63,656 nt of DNA from Methylobacterium sp. GXS13 (GTDB lineage Bacteria; Pseudomonadota; Alphaproteobacteria; Rhizobiales; Beijerinckiaceae). The position numbers were made by a program, and so were the translations under genes. The notes beneath the pieces were generated by a model. The model saw nothing but the letters and a program-made list of their open reading frames with translations, searched no databases and was not told where the DNA came from. Where the stretch lies: assembly GCF_001455965.1 (NCBI RefSeq), contig NZ_LKKO01000041.1, forward strand, positions 1-63,656, given 5' to 3'. Shown here piece by piece: positions 9,253 through 18,190 of the stretch (position 1 is its first letter; each line of letters starts with the position of its first letter).

Positions 9253-9816
9253 TCAGCCGGCGAGCGCCCGGGCCCAGACCTCGGTCTCGGGCATCACAAG
9301 CAGGGCCGCCGCGGCCAGGGCGATCCCGTAGGGGATACCGGTCTTGGCGTCATGAAGATGCAGCGCAAACGGCAGGCGCGCGACGCGCTGCGGCAGCGGA
9401 TAGGAGCGGGCCGCCAGGATCGCCAGGGTCAGCGCCCCACCGAAGATCGACGCCACAAGGAGGTAATCGCCCAACCCGTCGAAGCCGAGCCACAGCGCCG
9501 TGGCGGCAGCCAGCTTGGCATCGCCACCGCCGATCACCCCGAAGGCGAACAGCGTGAAAGTGACGGCCAGGACGACGGCTCCGGCGCCGAGGTGAAACCC
9601 GATCTCGGACCAGCTCATCGGGCCGGTCACGGCGAGCAGGGTGAATCCCGCAACGAGGGCCAACGAGATCCGGTTTGGGATCAGCATCGTCAGCAGGTCG
9701 CTCGCCGCCGCGTAGGCCATCAGGAATGGGAACAGCACCAACAGGCCGAAACCCGCCGTGCCGAGGCTTGCAATCGCCGATCCTGCGCCAACCATCTCGG
9801 GACCAACCTTATCCAT
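9253..9816 (-). CDS. cpaA: Prepilin peptidase (A24 family, CpaA-like)
   Basis: Inner-membrane aspartic peptidase that matures Flp-type IVb prepilins. From the ATG at 9816 the protein has 187 residues with about five or six membrane segments. The two catalytic aspartates are visible: D40 in SDLLTMLIPNRIS and D99 in the GGGDAKL motif. It lacks the N-terminal methyltransferase domain of PilD, as is usual for CpaA/TadV. An upstream extension to 9885 is basic and unlike the family. It sits just beyond the flp pilin gene, in the same orientation, which fits a substrate-peptidase pairing. Confidence 0.9.
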   Translation of the reverse strand: MDKVGPEMVGAGSAIASLGTAGFGLLVLFPFLMAYAAASDLLTMLIPNRISLALVAGFTLLAVTGPMSWSEIGFHLGAGAVVLAVTFTLFAFGVIGGGDAKLAAATALWLGFDGLGDYLLVASIFGGALTLAILAARSYPLPQRVARLPFALHLHDAKTGIPYGIALAAAALLVMPETEVWARALAG

Positions 9817-9942
9817 GCTCGACGGGGAAGCGGCTCGGGATCGAGGCCGCTGCCGAGCGGTGGATCCGGCCGGCCGAGACCCCATCGCGGGAGCGATGGA
9901 GCCTCGAACCTGCCGCAGATCCTGACCGCTTCGAGAACCCGA

Positions 9943-10107
9943 TCAGTTCAGGTTGCCGGCGATCGCGCTGAACTTGGCGGTGAGCGAGGTGCCGACGGTC
10001 TTCAGCGCACCGATGATGACGACGGCGATCAGGGCGGCGATCATGCCGTACTCGATCGCGGTGGCGCCGGACTCGTCCGAGGCGAAGCGCGAGAACAGGG
10101 TCTTCAT
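9943..10107 (-). CDS. flp: Flp/Fap family type IVb pilin
   Basis: A 54-residue prepilin. The leader MKTLFSRFASDESG ends in glycine at 14; processing would give a mature start ATAIEYG, where the conserved Glu19-Tyr20 pair follows. A hydrophobic helix of about 20 residues comes next (GMIAALIAVVIIGALK). I chose the ATG at 10107 because the family begins MKxLFxRF and an AAGGAT lies upstream; the ATG at 10128 is possible. It forms the shaft of Flp pili used in attachment. The peptidase gene follows on the same strand, but the assembly ATPase and secretin genes are not in this window. Confidence 0.92.
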   Translation of the reverse strand: MKTLFSRFASDESGATAIEYGMIAALIAVVIIGALKTVGTSLTAKFSAIAGNLN

Positions 10108-10406
10108 AAGAGGCGATCCTTCGATCAAGAACTGGTAGCGTGGACGTTGTGAGATGACCGACGAAGATTTCTACGTCTCGATCGGCGGCCTTTGCAGAGT
10201 GTCGGATACGCCTTGAAATTCGGTTAAATCGCGCTTCGATCAAAGTTCGGACCCGAACCGCTCCGAGCTTAGTGAAAGATCGGTTTCACCACTGCCGAGC
10301 ATTGGCGCTGCTATCTCATGCTTAGCGGTTCCTTCACCGATCCCGGATTACCGCTGAGGCTTCAGGCGTCGCCACGCGCAGGCGCCAGCTGCTTCCGAGA
10401 AACCCG

Positions 10407-10901
10407 ATGCGCCGCACCCTGTCGAATGGGGCCCGAGCCGGCCTCGTCTTCTTGCTGACGGGGACCGCGGTCGCGGCCGCCCAACCCGAGCCGCTGCCCA
10501 TCGTCACCGTGCTGGTGGACAATGCCAAGGTGATCCGCCTGCCGGAGCGGACCGCGACCGTCATCGTCGGCAACCCGATCATCGCCGAGGTCACACCGCA
10601 GAAGAACGGCGTGCTGGTGCTGACCGGCAAGAGCTTCGGCTCGACCAACCTGATCGCGCTCGATACAGGCGGCAGCCTGATCGCCGAAACGATGATCCGG
10701 GTCGAGGCATCGCGGGACTCGACCATCACGGTGCAGCGCGGCCTGGATCGGGAATCACTGTCCTGCACGCCGAACTGCCAGCCGGCGGTTCAGCTCGGCG
10801 ACTCGGCGAACTACTTCGGCACGACCACCGGCCAGGCCGATGCACGCCGCAAGCTCGCCACCGGCGCCGGTGCGGCAGGCCCCCAAGCCGCGGATCACTG
10901 A
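10407..10901 (+). CDS. CpaC-type pilus assembly N-terminal domain protein
   Basis: A 164-residue exported protein that is essentially one 'pilus assembly protein N-terminal' domain, the part that precedes the secretin in CpaC/RcpA. A signal peptide (GLVFLLTGTAVAAAQ) is followed by VLVDNAKVIRLPERTATVIVGNPIIAEV and GKSFGSTNLIALD, both typical. No secretin domain follows: the gene ends after a short tail with a C-x3-C pair (CTPNC). Stand-alone copies occur next to flp genes in Methylobacterium relatives. It is divergent from flp and probably supports the same pilus. Confidence 0.85.
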   Translation: MRRTLSNGARAGLVFLLTGTAVAAAQPEPLPIVTVLVDNAKVIRLPERTATVIVGNPIIAEVTPQKNGVLVLTGKSFGSTNLIALDTGGSLIAETMIRVEASRDSTITVQRGLDRESLSCTPNCQPAVQLGDSANYFGTTTGQADARRKLATGAGAAGPQAADH

Positions 10902-11025
10902 GCCGGCGCCGCCCCATCGACCGCCGGATCGGGACCGCGACATCGGGCTGATCCTGGGGCAGGATCCATCTCTGGCTCGATCGGACGAATCCCGCCCGGC
11001 CCGCCGTCAGGGAGGTTCCTCGCCG

Positions 11026-11673
11026 ATGCCTGCCGTCACGCACAATCCGCCGCCGCCCGCCGTCGATCCCGATGTGCTCTCCGCATTCGAGGACGTTTCC
11101 ACCGCGACGATCAGCGATTGCCTCGACCGGATGCCGGTCCTGCTCGGCCTGCGCGCCTTCCACCGGCGCGGCCGGCTGCTCGGCACGGCTTTCACGGTGC
11201 GGGTGCGGGCCGGCGACAACCTCGCGATCCACCAGGCCTTGGAGCAGGTCCGTCGCGGAGATGTGATCGTGGTCGATGGCGGCGGCGACACCAGCCGGGC
11301 GCTGGTCGGCGACATCATGAAGGCGATCGCCGAGAGCCGGGGTGTGGCCGGCTTCGTGATCGACGGGGCCGTGCGCGATACCGATGCCTTCGCCGCGTCG
11401 GACTTCCCCTGCTACGGCCGCGCTGCGACGCCCCGTGGACCGTTCAAGACCGGGCCCGGCGCGATCAATGTGCCGGTCAGCATCGGCGGCTGGACGGTGA
11501 ACCCAGGCGACGTCGTGGTGGGCGACGCCGATGGCGTGGTGACGTTCCCGCCCGCACTCGCGTCGCGCTTGATCGAAGCCGTACGCGCGCAGGCGGCCCG
11601 GGAGGCCGAGGTGCTGGCGCTGATCCGGGCCGGCCAATACGACGGCCGCTACGCCCGAGAGGCGAAGGGCTGA
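11026..11673 (+). CDS. RraA-like / HMG aldolase family protein
   Basis: A 215-residue protein of the RraA/demethylmenaquinone-methyltransferase-like fold. Family blocks are visible: the N-terminal VSTATISDCLDR, the ligand loop DVIVVDGGGDTSRALVGDIM, then GFVIDGAVRDTD with the conserved Arg-Asp pair, and the end GDVVVGDADGVV. Members act either as RNase E inhibitors or as 4-hydroxy-4-methyl-2-oxoglutarate/oxaloacetate aldolases needing a divalent metal; the catabolic type is at least as likely here. I placed the start at 11026, after a GGGAGG sequence; the longer frame from 10840 runs over the previous gene. Confidence 0.88.
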   Translation: MPAVTHNPPPPAVDPDVLSAFEDVSTATISDCLDRMPVLLGLRAFHRRGRLLGTAFTVRVRAGDNLAIHQALEQVRRGDVIVVDGGGDTSRALVGDIMKAIAESRGVAGFVIDGAVRDTDAFAASDFPCYGRAATPRGPFKTGPGAINVPVSIGGWTVNPGDVVVGDADGVVTFPPALASRLIEAVRAQAAREAEVLALIRAGQYDGRYAREAKG

Positions 11674-11724
11674 GGATCCAGCGGGACGCCTTGCGGATCG
11701 GGCGCCGCCCGTGGACGATGCCGC

Positions 11725-12402
11725 ATGGACTCCCAGACCCTCACCTACGCCATCGGCGACATTCACGGTTGCGCCGACCTGCTCGACAGCCTGCTGGAGC
11801 GGATCGCCGTCCATGCCGGGGACCGCGCCCACCGGCTGGTGTTCCTGGGCGACTATATCGACCGCGGCCCCGACAGCGCGGCGGTGCTGCGAACCCTCAG
11901 CCGCCTGCACTGGGCCGAGCCCGAGCGCGTCACCTGCCTGATGGGCAATCACGAGCGCATGCTGCTCGACGCGCTGCTGACGCCGGACGCCGCGCGGCAC
12001 TGGCTCTATCATGGCGGCGAGGAGACGCTCGACTCGTTCGGTGCGCGGGATCTCGGCGGCCTGCCACGGGACACCCTCGACTGGATCGAGGCGCTGCCGA
12101 CCCTGCACGAGGACGCGGCCCGCTGGTACGTCCATGCCGGCCTCCCTCCGGGCACGGCCGCGCCGGACTCGGACGCGCATGACCGCCTCTGGATCCGGGA
12201 ACCGTTCCTCGAGGGGGATCACGATTTCGGCCGGCACGTAGTTCACGGCCACACGCCCCAGCGCGACGGCCGCCCGGAGGTCCGCCGGTTCCGGACCAAC
12301 CTCGACACCGCCGCGGTCTATGGCGGCGCGCTCACCGCCGGGGTCTTCTCCGACGCGCAGGGGCCGGCGCTTGAGTTTTTACAGGCTCGGACCAAGAGCT
12401 AG
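11725..12402 (+). CDS. PPP-family serine/threonine phosphatase
   Basis: A 225-residue calcineurin-like metallophosphoesterase of the bacterial PPP type. All metal-binding motifs are present in order: GDIHG (11-15), GDYIDRGP (42-49), GNHE (74-77), then YVHAGLPPG and VVHGHTP near 140 and 180. Such enzymes dephosphorylate proteins or small phosphoesters using two Mn or Fe ions. Its UAG stop is part of a perfect inverted repeat shared with the convergent DUF423 gene. Confidence 0.92.
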   Translation: MDSQTLTYAIGDIHGCADLLDSLLERIAVHAGDRAHRLVFLGDYIDRGPDSAAVLRTLSRLHWAEPERVTCLMGNHERMLLDALLTPDAARHWLYHGGEETLDSFGARDLGGLPRDTLDWIEALPTLHEDAARWYVHAGLPPGTAAPDSDAHDRLWIREPFLEGDHDFGRHVVHGHTPQRDGRPEVRRFRTNLDTAAVYGGALTAGVFSDAQGPALEFLQARTKS

Positions 12403-12452
12403 CGCATCGTCCCGGTAGGTGAGACGGCTTTCACAACAGGACGATGCGCTAG
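12399..12452. repeat. Inverted repeat holding two stop codons
   Basis: Perfect 14-base arms CTAGCGCATCGTCC (12399-12412) and GGACGATGCGCTAG (12439-12452) flank a 26-base loop that itself contains GTGA...TCAC. The left arm provides the TAG stop of the rightward phosphatase gene (12400-12402) and the right arm the TAG stop of the leftward DUF423 gene (12451-12449). It can act as a two-way terminator. The core resembles dispersed GCGCATCGTC palindromes I recall from Hyphomicrobiales genomes. Confidence 0.8.
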
Positions 12453-12829
12453 ACGCGGCGCACCGGCACGAGAGCGCCCAGGATCCCGGCGAACCAGCCC
12501 CCCATCAGGGCGAAGCCGCCGATGGGCGCGGCCATCGGGAAGAGCGGGTGCTGCAACCAGGCTCGCATCGACAGGTCGCCGCAGAACAGGATCAGGCCGA
12601 GGACGAGGAGGCCAGACGCCAGCCGCATCAGGCCCGGTCGGGCCAGGCCGGCGGCGGCGAACCCTGCAAGGGCTAGGATCGCGGGAGCGTGGAACAGGAG
12701 AAATTGCGCCGCGGTCTTGAGCGAATCCGCCCCGGGAATGTGCGCCGCCGCGGCGCTGAGCGCGACGCCGAGCAGCCCGGCGAGGCAGGCGAGCGCCACC
12801 AGCGCGCGGTCGATCCCAAAAAACCTCAC
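12449..12829 (-). CDS. DUF423 membrane protein
   Basis: A 126-residue integral membrane protein of the DUF423 (YwdK-like) family. Four hydrophobic helices are visible; the family-like motif AHIPGADSLKTAAQFLLFHA follows helix one and MAAPIGGFALMGGWF precedes the last. The function is unknown. Its start overlaps the engB stop by ATGA, so it is translated with engB and is the last gene of the rpmH-rnpA-yidC-engB run. In many relatives argB follows engB instead (recalled, not checked). Confidence 0.85.
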   Translation of the reverse strand: MRFFGIDRALVALACLAGLLGVALSAAAAHIPGADSLKTAAQFLLFHAPAILALAGFAAAGLARPGLMRLASGLLVLGLILFCGDLSMRAWLQHPLFPMAAPIGGFALMGGWFAGILGALVPVRRV

Positions 12830-13479
12830 GCGCCGCGCTCGACCAGAAGCTTGGCGACAGCCGCGCGCAGCTCGGGCACGCCGAGATCGTCCCGGCTGGA
12901 GGTGAGGATCACCTGCGGGAAGGCCGCCGGCCGCTTGGCCAGCCCCGCCTGGATGCCGGCGATTCGGCTCGCGACTTCGCCCTTCTTCAGGGAATCGGCC
13001 TTGGTGAGCACCACCTGATAGCTCACCGCGGCCTTGTCGAGGCCGTCGAGCACGTCGGTGTCGATCGACTTGAAGCCGTGGCGGGCGTCGATCAGCATGA
13101 ACACCCGGGCGAGGTTGGCCCGGCCTTTCAGGTAGGCATGGATCAGGTTGGTCCAGGCCTCGACCTTGGCCTTCTCCACCGCCGCGTAACCGTAGCCCGG
13201 CATGTCGACCAGCGACAGGCGGTCGCCGATCCGGAAGAAGTTGAGCTGCTGGGTCCGCCCCGGCGTGTGCGACGTGCGCGCCAGTGTGTTGCGACCGGTG
13301 AGCGCGTTGATCAGGCTCGACTTGCCGACATTCGAACGCCCCGCGAAGGCGATCTCCACGCCCTCCATGGGCGGAATCCGGTCGAGCACCTGGGCAGCCG
13401 CGTAGAAGTCGGCGGCGCCGGCAAACAAAAGGCGGCCGGCCTCCAAGAGGTCGGCCGCGTCGTCGTTGGTCTCGGTCAC
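12826..13479 (-). CDS. engB: Ribosome-biogenesis GTPase EngB/YihA
   Basis: A 217-residue GTPase needed for assembly of the large ribosomal subunit. G motifs are all visible: G1 GRSNVGKSS (47-55), G2 around TPGRTQ, G3 DMPGYGY (92-98) and G4 TKAD (159-162), with the late SSR of G5. Length is normal with a short acidic N-terminal extension. It is the fourth gene of the conserved rpmH-rnpA-yidC-engB order, 22 bases after the yidC stop. Confidence 0.96.
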   Translation of the reverse strand: MTETNDDAADLLEAGRLLFAGAADFYAAAQVLDRIPPMEGVEIAFAGRSNVGKSSLINALTGRNTLARTSHTPGRTQQLNFFRIGDRLSLVDMPGYGYAAVEKAKVEAWTNLIHAYLKGRANLARVFMLIDARHGFKSIDTDVLDGLDKAAVSYQVVLTKADSLKKGEVASRIAGIQAGLAKRPAAFPQVILTSSRDDLGVPELRAAVAKLLVERGA

Positions 13480-13501
13480 GGCTTTCCTTACCCGCCCTCG
13501 G

Positions 13502-15361
13502 TCAACCCTTGGTGGTGGCTGCTGCCTTGGTGCCGCCGCGCCGGAATGTGGTCCGCAGGTTGTCCCACAGTTCCACCTTCACGCCGTTGCGACGCATGAT
13601 GACGTATTGCTGGATCACCGACAGGGTGTTGTTCCAGGCCCAGTAGATCACCAGGCCCGCCGGGAACGAGCCCAGCATGAAGGTGAACACGATCGGCATG
13701 AAGGTGAAGATCTGCGCCTGGACCGGGTCCGGCGGCGCGGGGTTCATCTTCATCTGCACGAACATGGTCACGCCCATGATCAGCGGCCAGACGCCGAGAT
13801 GAACGAAGTCCGGCGCAGGGAACGGCAGAAGGCCGAACAGGTTCACGATGCTCGTCGGATCCGGCGCGGCGAGATCGTGGATCCAGCCGAAGAACGGCGC
13901 ATGCCGCATCTCGATGGTGATGAACAGGACCTTGTAGAGCGCGAAGAAGACCGGGATCTGGATCAGTACCGGCCAGCAGCCGGCGACCGGATTGATCTTC
14001 TCCTTCTTGTACAGCTCCATCGTGGCCTGCTGCTGCTTCATGCGGTCGTCCTTGTACCGCTCCCGGATGGCGGCCATCTCGGGCTGCACGGCCTTCATCT
14101 TGGCCATCGAGACGTAGGAGCGGTTGGCGATCGGCAGGAACAGAAGCTTCAGGCAGAAGGTCACCACCAGGATCGAGACGCCGAAATTGCCGAACAGATG
14201 GAAGAAGAAGTCCAGCGCCCGGAACATCGGCTTGGTGATGAAGAAGAACCAGCCCCAATCGATCATCAGATCGAAGTGCTTGATGCCGAGGTCCTTCTCG
14301 TAGTTGTTGATCAGGTTCACTTCCTTGGCGCCGGCGAACAGGCGCTGGGTCGTGGTCGCCGAGCCACCTGCGGCCAGGTTCACGGCGTCACCGCGGACGC
14401 TCGCCTGGTAGACGTTGGTGGCGCCGTCGGTGCGGTCGGTGAAGGCGCCGGTATAGGGCGCGTCCTGGTCGGCGGGCATCACGGCCGCCGCCCAATACTT
14501 GTCGGTGATGCCGACGAAGCCGCCGGTCACGCCGTTCCAGGCCTTGCCCTTGGTGTTGGCGCCGCCATAGGCGCCCTCCTTGGCGAGCTTGTCGTAGGTG
14601 AATTCCTGCAGGCCCTCGTTGCCAAGATAGCCGATCATGCCCTCGTGAAGGACGTAGTAGCCCTGGGTGTGTGGCTTACCCCAGCGGGAGACGAGGCTGT
14701 ACGGGTAGAGCGTGACCGCGCCCGAGCCCTTGTTTTCGACCTCCTCGCGGACCGTGAACATGTACTTGTCGTCGACCGCGATGATCCGCTTGAAGACGAG
14801 GCCGGCGCCGTTGTCCCAGGTCAGGGTCACGGGCATGCCAGGGGAGAGGGTCTTGCCGTCGCTGGTCCAGAGGGTCTCGCTGCCGGGCAGCGGTCCGGCA
14901 TTGGCACCGACCCAGCCGAACTCGGCGTAGTACGGCGTCTCGCTGCCGGCCGGGGAGAACAGCACGATCTCCGGGCTCTTCGGGTCCACCGTCTCGTGGT
15001 AGTTCTTGAGCGACACGTCGTCGACGCGGCCGCCCTTCAAGGCGATCGAGCCGCTGAGCGCCGGGGTCTCGATGCGGATGCGCGGCGAGCGGGTCAGCGC
15101 CGCCTCACGCGAGACCGGGCCGCCCTGGCCGGGAACCGTGCCGGGCACCGGGGCTGCTGGCCCGCCCTCCTTGGGCGAGGGCGACGGAACGCCATCCGGG
15201 GTCACGCCCGGCGGTTGCTGCTGCTGTTGCGCGGCCTTGTTCTGCGCCTCGATCAGGCGTTGCTGCTCCACCCGGGGACCGGCCACGAAGTACTGCCACC
15301 CGAGCAGCACCAGCAGCGACAGGCCGATGGCCACGAACATGTTCGTCTTGTCATTGCCCAT
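13502..15361 (-). CDS. yidC: Membrane protein insertase YidC
   Basis: Inserts membrane proteins alone or with SecYEG. From the ATG at 15361 ([19 protein letters not shown]) the protein has 619 residues. It has one N-terminal membrane helix, a proline/glutamine-rich linker, the large periplasmic beta domain, and the C-terminal five-helix core with FNLFGNFG-like and [17 protein letters not shown] segments, the latter being the cytoplasmic coiled region. A longer frame to 15520 is antisense-like filler over rnpA. The start overlaps the end of rnpA by 11 bases, so translation is probably coupled. Confidence 0.96.
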   Translation of the reverse strand: MGNDKTNMFVAIGLSLLVLLGWQYFVAGPRVEQQRLIEAQNKAAQQQQQPPGVTPDGVPSPSPKEGGPAAPVPGTVPGQGGPVSREAALTRSPRIRIETPALSGSIALKGGRVDDVSLKNYHETVDPKSPEIVLFSPAGSETPYYAEFGWVGANAGPLPGSETLWTSDGKTLSPGMPVTLTWDNGAGLVFKRIIAVDDKYMFTVREEVENKGSGAVTLYPYSLVSRWGKPHTQGYYVLHEGMIGYLGNEGLQEFTYDKLAKEGAYGGANTKGKAWNGVTGGFVGITDKYWAAAVMPADQDAPYTGAFTDRTDGATNVYQASVRGDAVNLAAGGSATTTQRLFAGAKEVNLINNYEKDLGIKHFDLMIDWGWFFFITKPMFRALDFFFHLFGNFGVSILVVTFCLKLLFLPIANRSYVSMAKMKAVQPEMAAIRERYKDDRMKQQQATMELYKKEKINPVAGCWPVLIQIPVFFALYKVLFITIEMRHAPFFGWIHDLAAPDPTSIVNLFGLLPFPAPDFVHLGVWPLIMGVTMFVQMKMNPAPPDPVQAQIFTFMPIVFTFMLGSFPAGLVIYWAWNNTLSVIQQYVIMRRNGVKVELWDNLRTTFRRGGTKAAATTKG

Positions 15362-15962
15362 CGGGGACACCGCCGCACGCGTTCGGAGTGGCAACAGGAG
15401 CGGCGCCGGCCCTATCGGGCTGGCGCGCTTCCGTGACTTGGAGACCTCTGGCAGCGCCCCGCTTCGGATCGCAATCCGCGTCGCCGGAGACCGCAGGCTG
15501 TGCGGGATTATGGCCCGCATCGCGCTGAAGAGGTGTGGATTTGAACGGCCGGCCGCCAGACTTGCTGCCGGATTTGCCGCCGGGGCGATGGCCGGGCGGC
15601 CGCGGCGCGGCCGGACGCGTCACCGCCGGGATGGCGCGGCGCAGATCCTCGGCTAGGGCCTCGAAAGGCGCAGTCAGGGCCGGGCGCCGGGCGATCAGCA
15701 CGATGTCGGCGGAGAGCCTGGTCAGCTCGCCCGGGAGATCGGACGCAACCAAGCTGACGGCCGCGCGCAGGCGCCGCCGGATGCGGTTGCGTTCGACCGC
15801 ATGGCCGACGCGCTTCGTGATCGTGAAACCGAGCCGAAGGCCCTCCGCGGCTTGCGGATCCCGCAGCCGGCCCTGGGCAGTCATGCGCTCGGTATGAAAG
15901 CGGCGGCCTTCGGCTGTCGCCAGAAAGTCAGGCCGCTTTTTCAGCCGCTCGATCGTCGCCAT
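15351..15962 (-). CDS. rnpA: Ribonuclease P protein component
   Basis: Protein subunit of RNase P, which removes the 5' leader of pre-tRNAs. The RNA-binding signature [17 protein letters not shown] is clear. Start at 15962 ([14 protein letters not shown]) fits the family; the earlier ATG at 15989 adds nine untypical residues. The product has 203 residues, roughly 75 more than usual: after about residue 125 a glycine/lysine/serine- and alanine-rich tail runs into the first codons of yidC. The tail looks disordered and may be a product of the overlap rather than a functional domain. Confidence 0.93.
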   Translation of the reverse strand: MATIERLKKRPDFLATAEGRRFHTERMTAQGRLRDPQAAEGLRLGFTITKRVGHAVERNRIRRRLRAAVSLVASDLPGELTRLSADIVLIARRPALTAPFEALAEDLRRAIPAVTRPAAPRPPGHRPGGKSGSKSGGRPFKSTPLQRDAGHNPAQPAVSGDADCDPKRGAARGLQVTEARQPDRAGAAPVATPNACGGVPDGQ

Positions 15963-15999
15963 CGATGGTTCGATCCCGGCCGATCTCATTGTGTGTGCC

Positions 16000-16044
16000 G
16001 CATGACGCGTTCGGAAAACCGGGTTCCACGTTTCCGCATCATGC
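16000..16044. repeat. 45-bp palindromic repeat
   Basis: The element starts GCATGACGCG and ends CGCATCATGC, with an inner CGGAAAACCGGG and a matching TTTCCG, so it folds into a long imperfect hairpin. It lies in the short gap between rpmH and rnpA. The pattern matches the dispersed palindromes with a GGAAAACCGG centre that I recall from Hyphomicrobiales; that comparison is memory, not a search. In the transcript it could pause or process between rpmH and rnpA. Confidence 0.7.
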
Positions 16045-16100
16045 TCACGCCTCGCAGGGCGGCTGCCTGAGCAGGGCCGCGCCGGCGAGGATCCGCCGGA

Positions 16101-16235
16101 TCAGGCCGACAGCTTCTTGCGGCCGTGGGCGCGACGGCGCGCGATCACCTTGCGACCACCGGCGGTGGCCATGCGCGCACGGAAACCGTGGCGACGCTTA
16201 CGGACGAGCCTGCTCGGCTGATAAGTTCTCTTCAT
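16101..16235 (-). CDS. rpmH: 50S ribosomal protein L34
   Basis: The 44-residue protein reads [20 protein letters not shown] and continues with [20 protein letters not shown] to KLSA, a canonical L34 with the expected length and extreme basic content. It heads the leftward rpmH-rnpA-yidC-engB cluster. The start codon at 16235 and TGA at 16103-16101 were read directly from the sequence. Confidence 0.98.
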   Translation of the reverse strand: MKRTYQPSRLVRKRRHGFRARMATAGGRKVIARRRAHGRKKLSA

Positions 16236-16404
16236 GGCACAGAGCCTTCAAAGGTCGTGGCGCGCTCGCGGGCGGCTGATGCCGCACCCGACCTTCACGC
16301 GTCCTGGTTGTCTGCAAACACGAAGGGCGCCCAGGCGGGGCGCCACGTCGCGAGTGGCGGGCTTATGGCGGATGGGTCCCGCGAAGTCAACATTTCGCGG
16401 CCCC

Positions 16405-16950
16405 TCAATGACCCTCGAACTGCATCAACGCGCGGACCTCGACGCCCATGTCGCGCAGGCGCTGCGCCCCGCCGATCTCCGGCAGGTCGATGACGAAGCA
16501 GGCCGCCACGATCTCGGCGCCGATCTTCTGGAGCAGGTTGACCGCGGCGGTGGCGGTGCCGCCCGTGGCGATCAGGTCGTCGACCAGCAGGACCTTGTCG
16601 CCGGGCTTCACGGCATCGACGTGGATCTCGATCTCGTCGGTGCCGTATTCGAGCGCGTAGGCCATCGAGACGGTCGTGTGGGGCAGCTTGCCCTTCTTGC
16701 GGATCGGCACGAACCCGCAGGACAGCTGGTGCGCGATCGCCCCGCCCAGGATGAAGCCCCGCGCCTCGATGCCGGCCACCTGATCGATTCGCCCCCCGGC
16801 ATAGGGATGGACCAGCGCATCCACCGCCCGCCGGAAGGCGCGCGGGTCGCTGAGCAGCGTGGTGATATCGCGGAAGATGATGCCGGGCTTCGGGTAGTCG
16901 GGAATCGAGCGGATCGATTCCTTCAGCGCGACGTGGCGGCGGGCTTCCAT
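16405..16950 (-). CDS. apt: Adenine phosphoribosyltransferase
   Basis: Cytosolic purine-salvage enzyme converting adenine and PRPP to AMP. The 181-residue length is normal. It contains the substrate loop [15 protein letters not shown], the [14 protein letters not shown] block and the PRPP-binding motif [14 protein letters not shown]. It reads left, downstream of the inositol-phosphatase-like gene with about 80 bases between, and is separated from rpmH by some 170 bases without a recognisable gene. Confidence 0.97.
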   Translation of the reverse strand: MEARRHVALKESIRSIPDYPKPGIIFRDITTLLSDPRAFRRAVDALVHPYAGGRIDQVAGIEARGFILGGAIAHQLSCGFVPIRKKGKLPHTTVSMAYALEYGTDEIEIHVDAVKPGDKVLLVDDLIATGGTATAAVNLLQKIGAEIVAACFVIDLPEIGGAQRLRDMGVEVRALMQFEGH

Positions 16951-17031
16951 GGGTTCGGGCCTTCCGTGGGGGACGGCGCGCTTAAAGCAGAAGCCCCGTC
17001 CCCTGACCAGTTTCGAAGCGCTTGGAGCGAC

Positions 17032-17829
17032 TCAGGCCGCCTGGACCTTCTTGAGGAGGGCGAGCAACTCCCGGTGCAGCACCTCGTTGCCCGAGGCCAC
17101 CGAGCGGGCAGCCAGCGGCTCGGCCGCACCGTCTGCCGACGTAACGTAGCCGCCGGCCTCGCGCACCAGGATCACGCCCGCGGCGAAATCGTAGGTCTGG
17201 AGATCGCGTTCCCAGTAGCCGTCGAGGCGCCCGCAGGCGACATAGGCTAGATCGAGGGCCGCCGAGCCCATCCGCCGCGTGCCGCCGGCCATCGCCATCA
17301 CGGCGCCCAGTTCGCGCAGCAGGCGCGGATGGCTGCCGCGGCCGAGATAGGGCGTGCCGTAGCCCATGAGCGCGTCGGCCATGTCCTGTCGGCCGGAAAC
17401 CCGCAGGCGACGGTTGTTGAGATAGGCGCCCTTGCCGCGCTCGGCGACGAACAGCTCGTCCTTGATCGGGTCGAAGATGACGCCGGCCACGATCTGGCCC
17501 TCGCGCTCGAGACCGACCGAAATCGCGAAATGCGGCACGCCGTGCAGGAAATTCGAGGTGCCGTCGAGCGGGTCGACGTGCCAGGTGTGGCTCTTGTCGG
17601 TCCCCTCGATGATCCCGTTCTCCTCCAGCACCAGGCTGTAGCCGGGGCGCGCCTTCATGAGGGCGTCACGCAGGGTCTCCTCGGCCTTCCGGTCCGCTGC
17701 GGAGACGAAATCGCCCGGGCCCTTCCGCGAGACCTGGAGGTTCTCGACCTCGCCGAAATCACGGCGCAGGCCGCGGGCAGCCTTGCGCACGGCATCAACC
17801 ATCACGGTCATGAGCGGGGAGGAGATCAT
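17032..17829 (-). CDS. Inositol monophosphatase family protein
   Basis: A 265-residue Mg-dependent sugar-phosphatase-like enzyme. Metal ligands are visible: the Glu pair E69-E70 (LVLEENG), the DPLDGTSNF motif (86-94) and the late motif YDFAAGVILVREAGG. Members hydrolyse inositol phosphates, fructose-1,6-bisphosphate or 3'-phosphoadenosine 5'-phosphate (CysQ); sequence alone does not decide between them. SuhB-like inositol-1-phosphatase is the default call. Confidence 0.9.
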   Translation of the reverse strand: MISSPLMTVMVDAVRKAARGLRRDFGEVENLQVSRKGPGDFVSAADRKAEETLRDALMKARPGYSLVLEENGIIEGTDKSHTWHVDPLDGTSNFLHGVPHFAISVGLEREGQIVAGVIFDPIKDELFVAERGKGAYLNNRRLRVSGRQDMADALMGYGTPYLGRGSHPRLLRELGAVMAMAGGTRRMGSAALDLAYVACGRLDGYWERDLQTYDFAAGVILVREAGGYVTSADGAAEPLAARSVASGNEVLHRELLALLKKVQAA

Positions 17830-17974
17830 TGGTCCGGGACTTTTCGGGGATGGAGGTTGGCGCCGTGGTTACAGGTCGGCACCGGAAAAGACGAGCCTGC
17901 CGGGGGGATGGCGGGGATTGGAGATCCTGGAACGCCCCCTTGCGTAGAAGGCCGATCGAAAACCACACCCGTCA

Positions 17975-18152
17975 TCCCTTCCTCCTTTGCGAGGGGAAGG
18001 TGCGCCAGCCGTCAGGCCAAGTCCGGAGAAAGGAGCCAGCGTTTAGATCAAGGGGTGGAGCAACCGTGCGGACGGCAGCATAAAGCCGCGCCCCGCTTCT
18101 CTATCCCGACCCGCTTGGCGGGCCGCCCTACCTCACACAGGGGCCAGGAGAG
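17975..18152. repeat. Decayed copy of composite palindromic repeat
   Basis: This region fills most of the 361-base gap between the hemA stop and the inositol-phosphatase start. Its left part (CCTTCCTCCTTTGCGAGGGG, then a TCAGGC/TCCGGAG block) and its right part (TATCCCGACCCGCTTGGCGG, then a C-rich end) align by eye to the two arms of the intact element at 53532-53704. Many positions differ, so the hairpins are imperfect. No gene is visible here. Confidence 0.6.
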
Positions 18153-18190
18153 GCGCGTGGTTCCAACCGCAGAGGGCGACCGCGAAACCC

